In this document: positions 39,601 to 47,827 of the stretch, one piece after another
Layout: each line of letters starts with the position of its first letter
How positions within the stretch are numbered: position 1 is the stretch's first letter
Source of the DNA: Melioribacter sp.
GTDB taxonomy: Bacteria; Bacteroidota; Ignavibacteria; Ignavibacteriales; Melioribacteraceae
DNA length: 64,000 bases
Direction of reading: 5' to 3'
NCBI GenBank assembly: GCA_026417975.1
Contig: JAOACD010000009.1
Span: 372,001-436,000 of the forward strand
The notes under the pieces: model-generated
Seen by the model: the letters and a program-made list of their open reading frames with translations, nothing else
Databases searched by the model: none
What the model was told of the DNA's origin: nothing
Made by a program: the position numbers and the translations under genes

Positions 39601-40494
39601 GACCCAGTTGATTTGACAACCAAGAAAGCTTTGATTGTTACAGGTAAAATGGAATTAGTTGGTGGAGGTTTTGAAGGTTGGTCCTCACTAAGAATTGGTT
39701 TATCTTATATTCCAAATCCTGGAAGATTAAATCAAACAGAAAATGGTTATGAATGGACTGCCTCAGAGTCTGGAGTAACAGGTTATCTATTTGTGCCTCA
39801 TAGCGGTAGAAATGAAATGCTCTTATGGGGTAAAAATAAAGCTGCAGGTACTGTTGGTGCAGTTGTTAATGGAACTTGGTTTGAAACTACTGATACTTCA
39901 AGTTATGCCATTTCGGATATTCGTCAAAAGCCAAAGAATGCTGTCGGAACAGCAGGTATGTACAACTTTGCATTTTCAGTACAACCAAAGACTGATGGAA
40001 AAACTGAGGTCCGTTTCTATATCTACAAAGAGGATAAGTCCTATAACTTTGGTGGAATTGTTTATGATGCTAAGAGCAGTGTAAAGAGAATCAATAGTAT
40101 TAACTTTGCATTAAGTAACCTATCTAATGCTACTAAGCTTAACTTATATGATGTTCAAGTAGATTTGGGCAATCCTATTAGTATCCCTGACACAATTGTT
40201 TCAGTAAGAGATGTAGCAGCAGAAATTCCATCAGACTATTACCTTGCTCAAAATTATCCAAATCCATTTAACCCAACTACTACTATTGAATTTGGATTAC
40301 CCAAGAGTGAGAATGTTAAACTTACAGTTTATGATCTTTTAGGTAGAGTGGTTGCTGAACTAGTAAATGAAAACCTCAATGCTGGCACATATAAAGTTAA
40401 ATTTGATGCTTCAAATCTTGCATCGGGTATTTACTTCTATACTTTGAAAGCTGGCGACTTTGTAACAACAAAGAAACTTATGTTAATGAAGTAG
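36652..40494 (+). CDS. secreted four-repeat protein with N-terminal CBM-like domain and type IX sorting domain
   Basis: 1280 residues, function not recognised. Signal peptide about 1-22 (GLLAQ); residues 24-175 resemble a carbohydrate-binding beta-sandwich of the CBM4/9 kind (FSDEFDAGDGKWNTGW, YTLSFMAVANKNAKI, IWVDKIVVTRV). Four tandem modules follow at about 176-416, 417-673, 674-925 and 926-1173, sharing WxxIRGGF, AVIVTGKIRFEG, GYLLxPxSGANELPSW, GTYxFAISVQP, LRFYI, FNGVCF and LEDVQVDxGxPI. The pattern suggests a lectin-like beta-sandwich. The sorting domain starts near 1191 (NYPNPFNP at 1201) and ends KKLMLMK. I infer a cell-surface polysaccharide-binding protein, possibly filling the SusD/SusE-like role. 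Confidence 0.7.
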   Translation: MLKKLKLFMLATFWFASGLLAQEVVFSDEFDAGDGKWNTGWVDNATASVTFAIDNTGKLSGTNSYRLTITKGGDVMYKIQRVADLPLVSGYKYTLSFMAVANKNAKINALFEIKGSPYTKYLNDTANVTTTPQTFTYSMTATVNVPDNQIKLHFGSPFNDNTIIWVDKIVVTRVVDPSFVTLWGSTVRGDGWPILNRQNTPPGDAGMGAEGPPPKWATIRGGFGRTIEATLEKAIVVTGRFEYVGEGPGASYVPLRYALTYWTDEGQLIKQYTDSARWTGTGVHYGYQFTPRSNGADMANGTGGVGTVWTVNGGVGWNSTYTNNGKPLIAVEQEPSLAEIVAGVYDFAISVKPMPDGSNEIRWYMYHVDKKYWFGGVVKDPEKVSTKFNGICFGVGDGITTKMKAFKLYGVRVELGNPITVPDAPWQPYYIQNWGKFVRFSPTAVFVPGDVVGNAGVKGKDGGQIPSNQGWTVIRGGFAKPITATTTRAVIVKGKIRFEGAGPSTWSGLRWGLFQHDNPGTLQNPNTPDAAWSGQETAAKGYLLIPHSGANELPSWAAGGAGMVGVVRNGNWISTFGNNLSLGVVYQKPTGAIFKDGTYDFAISVQPRADGKKELRFYIMRTDKSYWWGGTFIDTTWIPPTFNGVCFGLNGGNGAENNPLKGMYLEDVMVDMGNPIEIPEAPWQPYYVENWGKLVRFSSSAEFVPGDVVGNAGIRAKSGSQITTGGVWSTIRGGFLEPITATTQKAVIVTGKIRFEGGDPSTWSALRYGIFYHDSAGTLQNKGTPNATWSGRENYARGYLLTPQSGANELPSWAYGGAGHVGVVRNGNWISTFGPNLSMGPVYQKPSGAIFSKGTYKFAISVQRKTDGTKELRFYIVKEDNSYWWGGILTDTTTIAPTFNGVCFSINTSNPVTGMYLEDVQVDYGSPITVPEAPWQAYYVERWGFIGAKTGGWKLTPGDVIGNVTVGGNRKSYGWTGLSGGFFDPVDLTTKKALIVTGKMELVGGGFEGWSSLRIGLSYIPNPGRLNQTENGYEWTASESGVTGYLFVPHSGRNEMLLWGKNKAAGTVGAVVNGTWFETTDTSSYAISDIRQKPKNAVGTAGMYNFAFSVQPKTDGKTEVRFYIYKEDKSYNFGGIVYDAKSSVKRINSINFALSNLSNATKLNLYDVQVDLGNPISIPDTIVSVRDVAAEIPSDYYLAQNYPNPFNPTTTIEFGLPKSENVKLTVYDLLGRVVAELVNENLNAGTYKVKFDASNLASGIYFYTLKAGDFVTTKKLMLMK
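37177..40170 (+). repeat. four tandem ~750-base coding repeats
   Basis: Units at 37177-37899, 37900-38670, 38671-39426 and 39427-40170, defined by the recurring PIxxPxAPWQxYYVExWG boundary. Units 2 and 3 are most alike at protein level, while unit 1 lacks the APWQ boundary and unit 4 is the most diverged. Internal duplication followed by divergence is inferred. Confidence 0.85.
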
Positions 40495-40522
40495 TAGTTG
40501 GTGTTTAAGTAAAGCTTCGAAC

Positions 40523-40565
40523 AACAGCCTGTCCATACGATTTATGGACAGGCTGTTATTTTATT
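40523..40565 (+). terminator. strong hairpin terminator after the repeat protein
   Basis: A perfect 15-base stem: AACAGCCTGTCCATA (40523-40537) with TATGGACAGGCTGTT (40543-40557), loop CGATT, followed by ATTTTATTT. It divides the locus: the CE4, GH10 and GH30 genes downstream need their own promoter or read-through. Confidence 0.85.
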
Positions 40566-40625
40566 TGAGCCATTCAAAAAGTTCTTTCTTTAAATAATCT
40601 TTACAATAAAATTTGAGTATTAGTG

Positions 40626-41441
40626 ATGTATAAAATTGACAGTAGATTTCTTTTGATTTTCTTATTTCTTCTGATTTTTTGTATAAGAGAGCATTTAATT
40701 GCTCAGAATAATTTTTGGAATAATAAAAAGTGTGCTGTCGTTTTAACTTACGACGATGCATTAAATACTCATCTTGATAATGTTATCCCTCTTCTAGATT
40801 CACTTGGCTTTAAGGCTACTTTTTATATTTCTGGATTCTTCCCGGGTTTTAAAGATAGACTTAATGATTGGAAAAAAGCTGCAAAAAATGGACATGAACT
40901 TGGTAATCATACATTATTTCATCCTTGTATTGGAAATTTGCAAGGAAGAGAATGGGTTAAATCTGATTATGATTTAAGTAAGTATTCATTGCAAAGAATA
41001 ACTGATGAAATATTAATGAATAACGTACTTTTAGAGGCTGTCGATGGTCAAAAAGTTAGAACTTTTGCTTATCCATGTGGAGACATGATTGCTGGCGATT
41101 CTTCTTATGTTAATATTGTTAAACAAAACTTTCCTGCGGCAAGAGGGGTTAAAAGTACTAATGAAAAAATAGACAAAGTAGATTTGTATAACATTGGTTG
41201 CTATGTTGTTAATGGTCAAAATAGCATAGATTTGATTGAGTTAGTAAAAGATGCAATAAGAAATAGTACACTTTTAGTTTTTTTGTTTCATGGAGTTGGA
41301 GGTGAACATTCTATAAATGTTTCATTACAGTCCCACCGAGAGTTACTTAAGTTTCTTAAAGAAAATGAAAAAGATATTTGGGTAGCAACCTTAAAAGATA
41401 TAACAAAATTTATAAAGGAATACCAAACTAGTAAAAGATAA
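40626..41441 (+). CDS. secreted polysaccharide deacetylase (CE4)
   Basis: Carbohydrate esterase family 4 removes acetyl groups from xylan, chitin or peptidoglycan using a bound metal. 271 residues from the ATG at 40626 (a GTG precedes it). Signal segment about 5-26 (LLIFLFLLIFCI to LIAQ). Catalytic motifs: VLTYDDAL with the Asp pair, and HELGNHTLFHP with the two metal His; later FAYPCGD and LFHGVG. No type IX sorting domain, so it may be periplasmic. Placed next to GH10/GH30 genes, acetylxylan is the likely substrate; a peptidoglycan substrate cannot be excluded. Confidence 0.88.
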   Translation: MYKIDSRFLLIFLFLLIFCIREHLIAQNNFWNNKKCAVVLTYDDALNTHLDNVIPLLDSLGFKATFYISGFFPGFKDRLNDWKKAAKNGHELGNHTLFHPCIGNLQGREWVKSDYDLSKYSLQRITDEILMNNVLLEAVDGQKVRTFAYPCGDMIAGDSSYVNIVKQNFPAARGVKSTNEKIDKVDLYNIGCYVVNGQNSIDLIELVKDAIRNSTLLVFLFHGVGGEHSINVSLQSHRELLKFLKENEKDIWVATLKDITKFIKEYQTSKR

Positions 41442-41486
41442 TTATAACTTGGTTTTTTAAAATTTCTCGACTATAGGAGCAACAAA

Positions 41487-43196
41487 ATGAATTATTATAA
41501 AAATACTTTCTTGTTTATTTTCATAATTACTGTGATTTTGTTCTGTGAAAAAGTTTTTTCACAATCTGATACAATTCAAACAAATGTACCAGCATTAAAA
41601 AATGTATATTCAAAAGATTTTTATATTGGATGTTTGCTTTCTTATAGACATATAGGTTTACCTGATGACCCTGTTGTGCCAGGACAATCTGCTGTAGTTT
41701 CAAAAAATGGAGGATACTTAATTAAGTACCATATGAACAGTATGTCCCCTGGTAATAATATGAAACCACAGTATACAGTAGACATTGCAGCAAGTGCAGC
41801 AGCATATAATAATGCAGCTAATAAAGACTCTGCCGATATTCATCCAATCGTAAAATTTAATGCAGATTTAATAGCACAACTTAATTGGGCTAAACGTCAG
41901 GGCTTTACTTTTAGGGGACATACTTTGATATGGCATAGTCAAACTCCGGCTGAATTTTTTCGTTCGGGTTATACAATGAATGGTCCTCGTTTAAGTAAAG
42001 AAAAAATGATTAAACGAATGGAAAATTATATTAAGGAAGTAATAAGATTAATTCATGAAGGATGGCCAGGATTATTATCAGCAATGGATGTAGTTAATGA
42101 GGCAGTAAACGATAATGGTACTGATAGAACTACAGATAGCGAATGGTATTTGACATTTGGAGATAATAGCTATATAATGAAAGCTTTCGAATTTACACGC
42201 AAGTATACAATAGAATACGGAGAAACTCAAATTAAACTTTATTATAATGATTATAATACTCATCTTCCAGCAAAGGCCGATGGAATAGTAAGAATTTGTA
42301 AGCCTATTTATCAAGCAGGTTATTTGGATGGTATTGGGATGCAAGAGCATGATGCACTCACTTCACCAACAGCTGCTCAATGGATTGCATCATATAATAA
42401 ATTCTATCCAATTTGTAATGAAATGGCAGTTACTGAACTTGATGTTACAACTTCTAGTGCTAACCCTTCTGCTTTTGTGTTGCAACAACAGGCAAATCAG
42501 TATGCCCAGCTTTTTAAATGCTTTGTCGAGAGAAGTTATTTTTCCGGCAGAGGTAAAATTATTAGTGTTTCTAAAGATGGTCTAAACGACCAATATACTT
42601 TTAAAACAAATCAATCTTCTTCGTTATGGGATAGTAGAAATCAATGTAAACCAGCATTCTATGCAGTAGTTTCTGTAGGAATAAATTATAACAAGCTCGA
42701 TTCATTAATTGCGTATTCGGATTCATTAAAAGAAAATGAATATACACCGGATTCTTGGCTTAATTTTTCTAATGCATTGACTTATGCTAAGAATAAGATG
42801 AAACAAGATTATTCATATACAACTTCAGCTGCAGATTCACTTCAGAAAGCAAGAGAAAATTTAGATAATGCAATTAAAAATTTAGTTAAGATATCAACTT
42901 ATGTCAAAAATGAAAATAATTATAGAAATGGATTTTTATTAAGCCAAAATTATCCTAATCCTTTCAATCCAACAACAATAATCAGATATCAATTACCAGA
43001 AAATAATTTTGTCACAATAAAAATTCTTGATGTACTCGGCAGAGAAATAATAACTCTTCTAAATGAATTCAAAGAAGCTGGAAATTATGAAATAAATTTT
43101 TCAGCAGAGAAATATAATCTTTCAAGTGGAGTATACTTTTATACTTTAAAAGCTGGAGAAAATTTTGCTGTTAAAAAAATGATTTATGCAAAGTAA
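41487..43196 (+). CDS. endo-1,4-beta-xylanase (GH10) with type IX sorting domain
   Basis: Retaining endoxylanase. 569 residues: signal peptide (about 1-26, KVFSQ), GH10 barrel to about 400 with the substrate-binding FRGHTLIWHSQTP, acid/base Glu205 in DVVNEAV and nucleophile Glu317 in VTELDV. Residues 405-470 look like a helical FIVAR-type spacer (SLKENEYTPDSWLNFSNAL, DSLQKARENLDNAI). The sorting domain has NYPNPFNP at 488 and ends KKMIYAK, so the enzyme should be exported by the type IX system and attached or released at the surface. AGGAG precedes the ATG. Confidence 0.95.
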   Translation: MNYYKNTFLFIFIITVILFCEKVFSQSDTIQTNVPALKNVYSKDFYIGCLLSYRHIGLPDDPVVPGQSAVVSKNGGYLIKYHMNSMSPGNNMKPQYTVDIAASAAAYNNAANKDSADIHPIVKFNADLIAQLNWAKRQGFTFRGHTLIWHSQTPAEFFRSGYTMNGPRLSKEKMIKRMENYIKEVIRLIHEGWPGLLSAMDVVNEAVNDNGTDRTTDSEWYLTFGDNSYIMKAFEFTRKYTIEYGETQIKLYYNDYNTHLPAKADGIVRICKPIYQAGYLDGIGMQEHDALTSPTAAQWIASYNKFYPICNEMAVTELDVTTSSANPSAFVLQQQANQYAQLFKCFVERSYFSGRGKIISVSKDGLNDQYTFKTNQSSSLWDSRNQCKPAFYAVVSVGINYNKLDSLIAYSDSLKENEYTPDSWLNFSNALTYAKNKMKQDYSYTTSAADSLQKARENLDNAIKNLVKISTYVKNENNYRNGFLLSQNYPNPFNPTTIIRYQLPENNFVTIKILDVLGREIITLLNEFKEAGNYEINFSAEKYNLSSGVYFYTLKAGENFAVKKMIYAK

Positions 43197-43371
43197 TAAT
43201 ATTTAATTACAAGCCCACAAATTCAAAAATTATTAGATTACCATGTCATCCAACTTCTTTGTGCTTTAGATATTATATCAAATAATCTAACTCAAAAGCA
43301 TTAAACAAATCAGTTAAAAATAAAGTCGAAAAAGTTTAATGTAGATTAATATAAAAATAATGAGGAGAATT

Positions 43372-44898
43372 ATGCGAATGAATGTTTTTAAATCGTACTT
43401 AACTTTTTTTATACTACTTTTTGTAAAATTAAATAGTTTGTTAGCTCAGTCAAATAATTCTGTTGTAATTTACTTGGATAGCACTGATCAAGTAATTCAG
43501 GGTTTTGGAGCTGCTAATATTTTACCATGGCGACCTGACATGAAACCGGATGAAATAAAAAAAGCTTTTGGTACCGGAGATGGAGAGTTGGGTTTTACCA
43601 TTTTAAGATTGAGAGTTCCAAATAATCAAAATGAATTTGCATTAAATATCTCTACAGCAAAAGCAGCCTATTCTATGGGTGTTAAAATAATTGCATCTCC
43701 ATGGTCTCCACCTGCACATATGAAATCAAATAATAATATTGTAGGTGGTAGATTGCTAGATGAATATTACGGCGATTATGCATTACACTTAAAATCATTT
43801 GTGGACTTTATGGCTTCAAATGGAGTACCTCTTTATGCAATATCTATACAAAATGAACCAGATATTAAAGTTAATTATGAATCTTGTGATTGGACAGCTT
43901 CTGAAATGGTGAAATTTATAAGAGAAAATGCTCCTACTATAGGTACAAAAATTATTGCTCCTGAATCATTTCAATTTATTAAGACTATTTCTGATGCAAT
44001 TCTTAATGATCCTATTGCTGTTAATAATGTTGATATTATTGGAGGACATATTTACGGGGGTGGACTTGAACCTTATCCTTTAGCAAAAAGTAAAGGAAAA
44101 GAATTGTGGATGACAGAACACCTAGATACAGATACTACATGGAAAAAAGTTTTAGCCACAGGGAAGGAAATTCACGATTGTATGGTTGTAGGTATGAACG
44201 CATACATTTGGTGGTATATTGTAAGATTTTACGGACCTATTTTGGAAAATAGCCAAGTATCAAAACGTGGTTATGTGATGTCCCAATTTTCTAGATTTAT
44301 TCGTCCAGGTTATGTAAGAGTTTATTCTTCTGTGTCTAGTAGTGTTGATCCTCGAAAAGGAATTTTTAGTTATATAAGTGCTTATAGAAATAATAATAAT
44401 AGAATAGTTATTGTAGTGGTTAATACAGGAAGCTCAATAAACTTATCATTTGTTTTAAGGGGTAAAACAGCAAATAAGTTCATACCATATGTTACAACTA
44501 AAACAAAGAATTGTGAAAGAGGTAATGAAATTAATGTAATAAATAATAGCTTTTCTTTTACTTTGGAAGGCGAAAGTGTGACAACATTTGTATCCGATAC
44601 TCTTTTAACTAATATTCAGAAAGAATCAATACCCAATGAATTTAATTTATATCAAAATTATCCTAATCCGTTCAATCCTGTAACACTAATTAGTTATCAG
44701 TTACCAGTAGTTAGTAGGGTTATACTAAAAGTTTATGATGTTTTAGGAAATGAAGTATCAACTTTAGTAGACGAAATAAAAAATCCCGGAAAGTATGAGG
44801 TAAAATTTGATGGAACCAATCTAAGTAGTGGAGTATATTTTTATACAATGCAAGCAGGGAATAATTTTATAGTCAAAAAGATGATGCTTATAAAATAA
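43372..44898 (+). CDS. GH30 xylanase, subfamily-8-like, with type IX sorting domain
   Basis: Secreted xylan hydrolase. 508 residues from the ATG at 43372, chosen because AGGAG lies five bases upstream; the ATG at 43360 overlaps that site. Signal peptide ends LLAQ. The barrel begins IQGFGAANILPWRPDM; acid/base Glu162 is in SIQNEPDI and nucleophile Glu249 in WMTEHLD, 87 residues apart as in Bacillus XynC. YIWWYIVRFYGP and SKRGYVMSQFSRFIRPGYVR match the glucuronoxylanase group, which recognises glucuronic acid side chains. A side beta-domain follows to about 410, then the sorting domain (NYPNPFNP at 429, ending KKMMLIK). Confidence 0.93.
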   Translation: MRMNVFKSYLTFFILLFVKLNSLLAQSNNSVVIYLDSTDQVIQGFGAANILPWRPDMKPDEIKKAFGTGDGELGFTILRLRVPNNQNEFALNISTAKAAYSMGVKIIASPWSPPAHMKSNNNIVGGRLLDEYYGDYALHLKSFVDFMASNGVPLYAISIQNEPDIKVNYESCDWTASEMVKFIRENAPTIGTKIIAPESFQFIKTISDAILNDPIAVNNVDIIGGHIYGGGLEPYPLAKSKGKELWMTEHLDTDTTWKKVLATGKEIHDCMVVGMNAYIWWYIVRFYGPILENSQVSKRGYVMSQFSRFIRPGYVRVYSSVSSSVDPRKGIFSYISAYRNNNNRIVIVVVNTGSSINLSFVLRGKTANKFIPYVTTKTKNCERGNEINVINNSFSFTLEGESVTTFVSDTLLTNIQKESIPNEFNLYQNYPNPFNPVTLISYQLPVVSRVILKVYDVLGNEVSTLVDEIKNPGKYEVKFDGTNLSSGVYFYTMQAGNNFIVKKMMLIK

Positions 44899-44901
44899 TA
44901 G

Positions 44902-44932
44902 TAAGACGACCCTTAGGGTCGTCTTATTTTTT
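44902..44932 (+). terminator. intrinsic terminator closing the xylan locus
   Basis: Perfect 11-base stem TAAGACGACCC (44902-44912) with GGGTCGTCTTA (44916-44926), loop TTA, followed by six T. It lies just after the GH30 stop and ends the plus-strand locus before the convergent serA-like gene. Confidence 0.92.
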
Positions 44933-45213
44933 AAGACTTTGTTAAAGATTTTTTGCTAAAAAGTATTGTAAAGTAAAAAAGTTCTGTTTTATTTCATAAT
45001 ATATGAAAGGTTAGAATTGTCCATGTTTAAATAAGTGTAATATTGAAATCAAAAAGTTTTTCTAAATATAAACTGAAAATATTGAATTAATTCTATTTAA
45101 TAACTGTTAAAAACATTTTAATTAGATATATGCTATTAGGCTTAATTTTTTTGTATCAAAATAAGTTATTATATGAATATTTTTTACAGAGCTATGAACA
45201 TAACTGAATAGTT
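44933..45213. other. AT-rich intergenic space
   Basis: 281 bases between the GH30 terminator and the end of the serA-like gene on the other strand. I see no open frame with a ribosome site, no tRNA fold, no repeat and no clear terminator for the minus-strand gene. Confidence 0.6.
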
Positions 45214-46155
45214 TTACTTGTTAACACAATTTAATACTAAACCATTTGTCATATATGTTAAAATAATTTTAACAGTTTCTTCTGCTACAGCATTTTGAGC
45301 TTGTTCGGTTGATGCTCCAATATGATGTGTTACATAAACGTTTTCTAATTCTTGTAATCTGGAAGAAACAGTTCCGGTTTTTTCTTCTGGTTCTCCGTTA
45401 AATACATCAAGCCCAACTTTTAAATTTTTATCTTTAACAGCTTTTATTAATGCATCTTCATCAACAACTTCTGCTCGGGATGTATTAATAAAAATTGCAC
45501 CATCTTTCATTAAATTAAAAAGCTCTTCGTTAAATAAATTTTTAGTTTCTGCTGTAGCAGGTAAATGTATGGATATGACATCTGCAATTGGGAGTATTTC
45601 CTCGAAGTTGTTAAATTCAGTTACTCCTTCATATTCTACTTTGGCAATGTCTTTTGCGTAAACTTTCATACCAAAAGCTAATGCGCGTTTTGCTACTTCT
45701 TTCCCGATATTGCCAAAACCAATTATGGCCAAAGTTTTTCCGTAAAGCCCTCGGGCATTTGAATATTCACCTTTATTCCATTTTCCTTGTTTGAAGTCGA
45801 TAACGTTATGAGGAATTCTTCTATCAAGAGCAATCATTAGTCCAATAGTTAATTCAGCCACTGCAATAGAATTTTTACCTGGACAATTGGAAACAGCAAC
45901 TCCTTTTTCATTTGCAGCTTTTATATCAATATTATTTACACCTGCACCTGCACGAATAATAAGTTTAAGATTTGTACTCTTTTGTATCGTTTCTTTATTT
46001 ACAATAGTGGACCTAACAACAATACAATCAACATCTTTTGCAGCATCAGGTAAATCTTTTTCTCCAAGTTTTGGATTATATATAACTTCGATTTTATTTT
46101 CTTTAAGTTTTTGAATAAAGAGTTCAGGAAATTTATCAGCTATTAATATTTTCAT
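45214..46155 (-). CDS. serA: D-2-hydroxyacid dehydrogenase (phosphoglycerate dehydrogenase-like)
   Basis: NAD-dependent oxidation of a D-2-hydroxyacid, probably 3-phosphoglycerate at the head of serine synthesis. 313 residues, without the C-terminal ACT domain found in long SerA proteins. The NAD fold is marked by IIGFGNIGKEVAKRA; catalytic residues are in NTSRAEVVDEDAL (Arg), LDVFNGEPEE (Glu) and VTHHIGAST (His). RAGAGVNNIDI fits the PGDH group. Good GAGG site before the ATG; 10 bases after hutU. Substrate is inferred, so the symbol is tentative. Confidence 0.85.
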   Translation of the reverse strand: MKILIADKFPELFIQKLKENKIEVIYNPKLGEKDLPDAAKDVDCIVVRSTIVNKETIQKSTNLKLIIRAGAGVNNIDIKAANEKGVAVSNCPGKNSIAVAELTIGLMIALDRRIPHNVIDFKQGKWNKGEYSNARGLYGKTLAIIGFGNIGKEVAKRALAFGMKVYAKDIAKVEYEGVTEFNNFEEILPIADVISIHLPATAETKNLFNEELFNLMKDGAIFINTSRAEVVDEDALIKAVKDKNLKVGLDVFNGEPEEKTGTVSSRLQELENVYVTHHIGASTEQAQNAVAEETVKIILTYMTNGLVLNCVNK

Positions 46156-46165
46156 TTTAACCTCG

Positions 46166-47827
46166 TTATTTTAACATTGGAATTTTTATATCATACTTTT
46201 TAGCATTTTCTATTGCTTTTTTATATCCAGCATCTGCGTAACGGACAATTCCCATTGCAGGGTCATAATTTAAAACTCTTTCAAGTCTAATTTCTGATTC
46301 TTTTGTGCCATCTGCAACGATTACCATTCCTGAATGAATTGATTTACCTATTCCAACCCCTCCACCGTGATGAACAGAAACCCAGCTAGCACCTCCTATT
46401 GTATTTATTAAGGCATTAAGAATTGGCCAATCTGCAATTGAATCACTTCCATCAATCATGTCTTCAGTTTCACGGTTTGGAGAAGCAACGGAACCACAAT
46501 CAAGATGATCTCTTCCAATAACAATTGGTGCTTTGATTTTTCTTTCTGCAACGAGTTGATTAAAAATTTTACCTATCTTTGCTCTCTCTCCATAACCCAA
46601 CCAGCAAATTCTTGCAGGTAATCCTTGAAAGTGAACTTTCTTTTGAGCTAAGTTTATCCACCTGAGTAAAGATTTGTTTTCAGGGAAAGCTTCTATTATT
46701 GCTTTATCTGTTGTAAAAATATCTTCTGGATCTCCACTTAATGCCACCCATCTAAAAGGTCCTTTACCATCACAAAAGAGAGGTCTTATATATTCACTAA
46801 CAAACCCTGGAATATCAAAGGCATTTTCTACTCCATTTTCTTTTGCTTCTCCGCGAATATTGTTACCGTAATCGAAAACAACTGAGCCTTTTTTCTGAAA
46901 TTCAAGTATTGCTCTAACATGAACTACAATAGTTTTTTTTGCAAGTTCTATGTACTTTTTAGGATTTGATTTTCTTAAATCAAGAGCTTCTTCGAGCGAA
47001 AAACCCATTGGTATATAACCGTTAAGAGTATCGTGTGCTGATGTTTGATCTGTAACAATGTCTGGAATAATATTTTTATCTAAAATTTTTGGAAGAACTT
47101 CGCCAGCATTACCTACTAAACCTACAGAGATGGGTCTTCTTTTTTCTTTTGCATCTAGAACAATTTTTAAGGCTTCATCTAATTTGTCAGTCATTATATC
47201 AAGGTAACCAGTGTTTATTCTTTTTTTTATGCGTGCTCTATCTACTTCAACTCCAAGGAATGCAGCCCCATTCATTGTAGCTGCAAGAGGCTGGGCACCA
47301 CCCATTCCACCTAATCCGGCAGTAAGTAAAAATTTTCCTTCTAAAGTTCCATTAAAATGTTTTTGGGCACATGCAGAAAAAGTTTCGTATGTACCTTGGA
47401 GAATTCCTTGTGTTCCAATGTAAATCCAACTTCCTGCAGTCATTTGCCCGTACATTGTCAAACCAAGTGCTTCGTGTCTCCGGAATTCATCCCATGTTGC
47501 CCACTGAGGTACAAGCATCGAATTTGATATTATTATTTTTGGGGCATTAAGATGTGTTTTAAATATTGCGACAGGCTTTCCTGATTGAATTAATAATGTT
47601 TCATCTGATTCGAGGTTTTTTAATGAATTAATGATTGCTTCGTATGCATCCCAATTTCTAGCTGCTTTTCCTGTACCACCATAAACAATTAATTCTTCTG
47701 GTTTTTCAGCAACATCTGGGTCTAAGTTATTCATAAGCATACGCATAGCAGCTTCTTGAATCCAACCTTTGCATGTTAATTTTTCTCCGCGAGGAGCTTT
47801 AATGTCCTTTGAAAAAGAATTAATCAT
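46166..47827 (-). CDS. hutU: urocanate hydratase
   Basis: Converts urocanate to imidazolonepropionate in histidine degradation, using tightly bound NAD. 553 residues, the normal length. Recognised by [50 protein letters not shown] (NAD site) and [18 protein letters not shown] with the conserved active-site Cys. No hutH, hutI or hutG gene is nearby. It overlaps the end of the 112-residue gene upstream by eight bases and precedes the serA-like gene. Confidence 0.96.
   Translation of the reverse strand: MINSFSKDIKAPRGEKLTCKGWIQEAAMRMLMNNLDPDVAEKPEELIVYGGTGKAARNWDAYEAIINSLKNLESDETLLIQSGKPVAIFKTHLNAPKIIISNSMLVPQWATWDEFRRHEALGLTMYGQMTAGSWIYIGTQGILQGTYETFSACAQKHFNGTLEGKFLLTAGLGGMGGAQPLAATMNGAAFLGVEVDRARIKKRINTGYLDIMTDKLDEALKIVLDAKEKRRPISVGLVGNAGEVLPKILDKNIIPDIVTDQTSAHDTLNGYIPMGFSLEEALDLRKSNPKKYIELAKKTIVVHVRAILEFQKKGSVVFDYGNNIRGEAKENGVENAFDIPGFVSEYIRPLFCDGKGPFRWVALSGDPEDIFTTDKAIIEAFPENKSLLRWINLAQKKVHFQGLPARICWLGYGERAKIGKIFNQLVAERKIKAPIVIGRDHLDCGSVASPNRETEDMIDGSDSIADWPILNALINTIGGASWVSVHHGGGVGIGKSIHSGMVIVADGTKESEIRLERVLNYDPAMGIVRYADAGYKKAIENAKKYDIKIPMLK

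Noticed and set aside
39791-40084. 97-residue plus-strand frame inside the four-module protein
   Set aside because: Out-of-frame shadow of the repeat coding sequence.
36652-40494. CRISPR-like or other noncoding tandem repeat
   Set aside because: The repeated units are ~750 bases, diverged, and in one open reading frame with signal peptide and sorting domain, so they are protein modules.
43229-43292. TTAGATTA / TAATCTAA inverted pair upstream of the GH30 gene
   Set aside because: Short AT-rich arms separated by about 40-60 bases; no other copy before the sister genes, so not a convincing operator.
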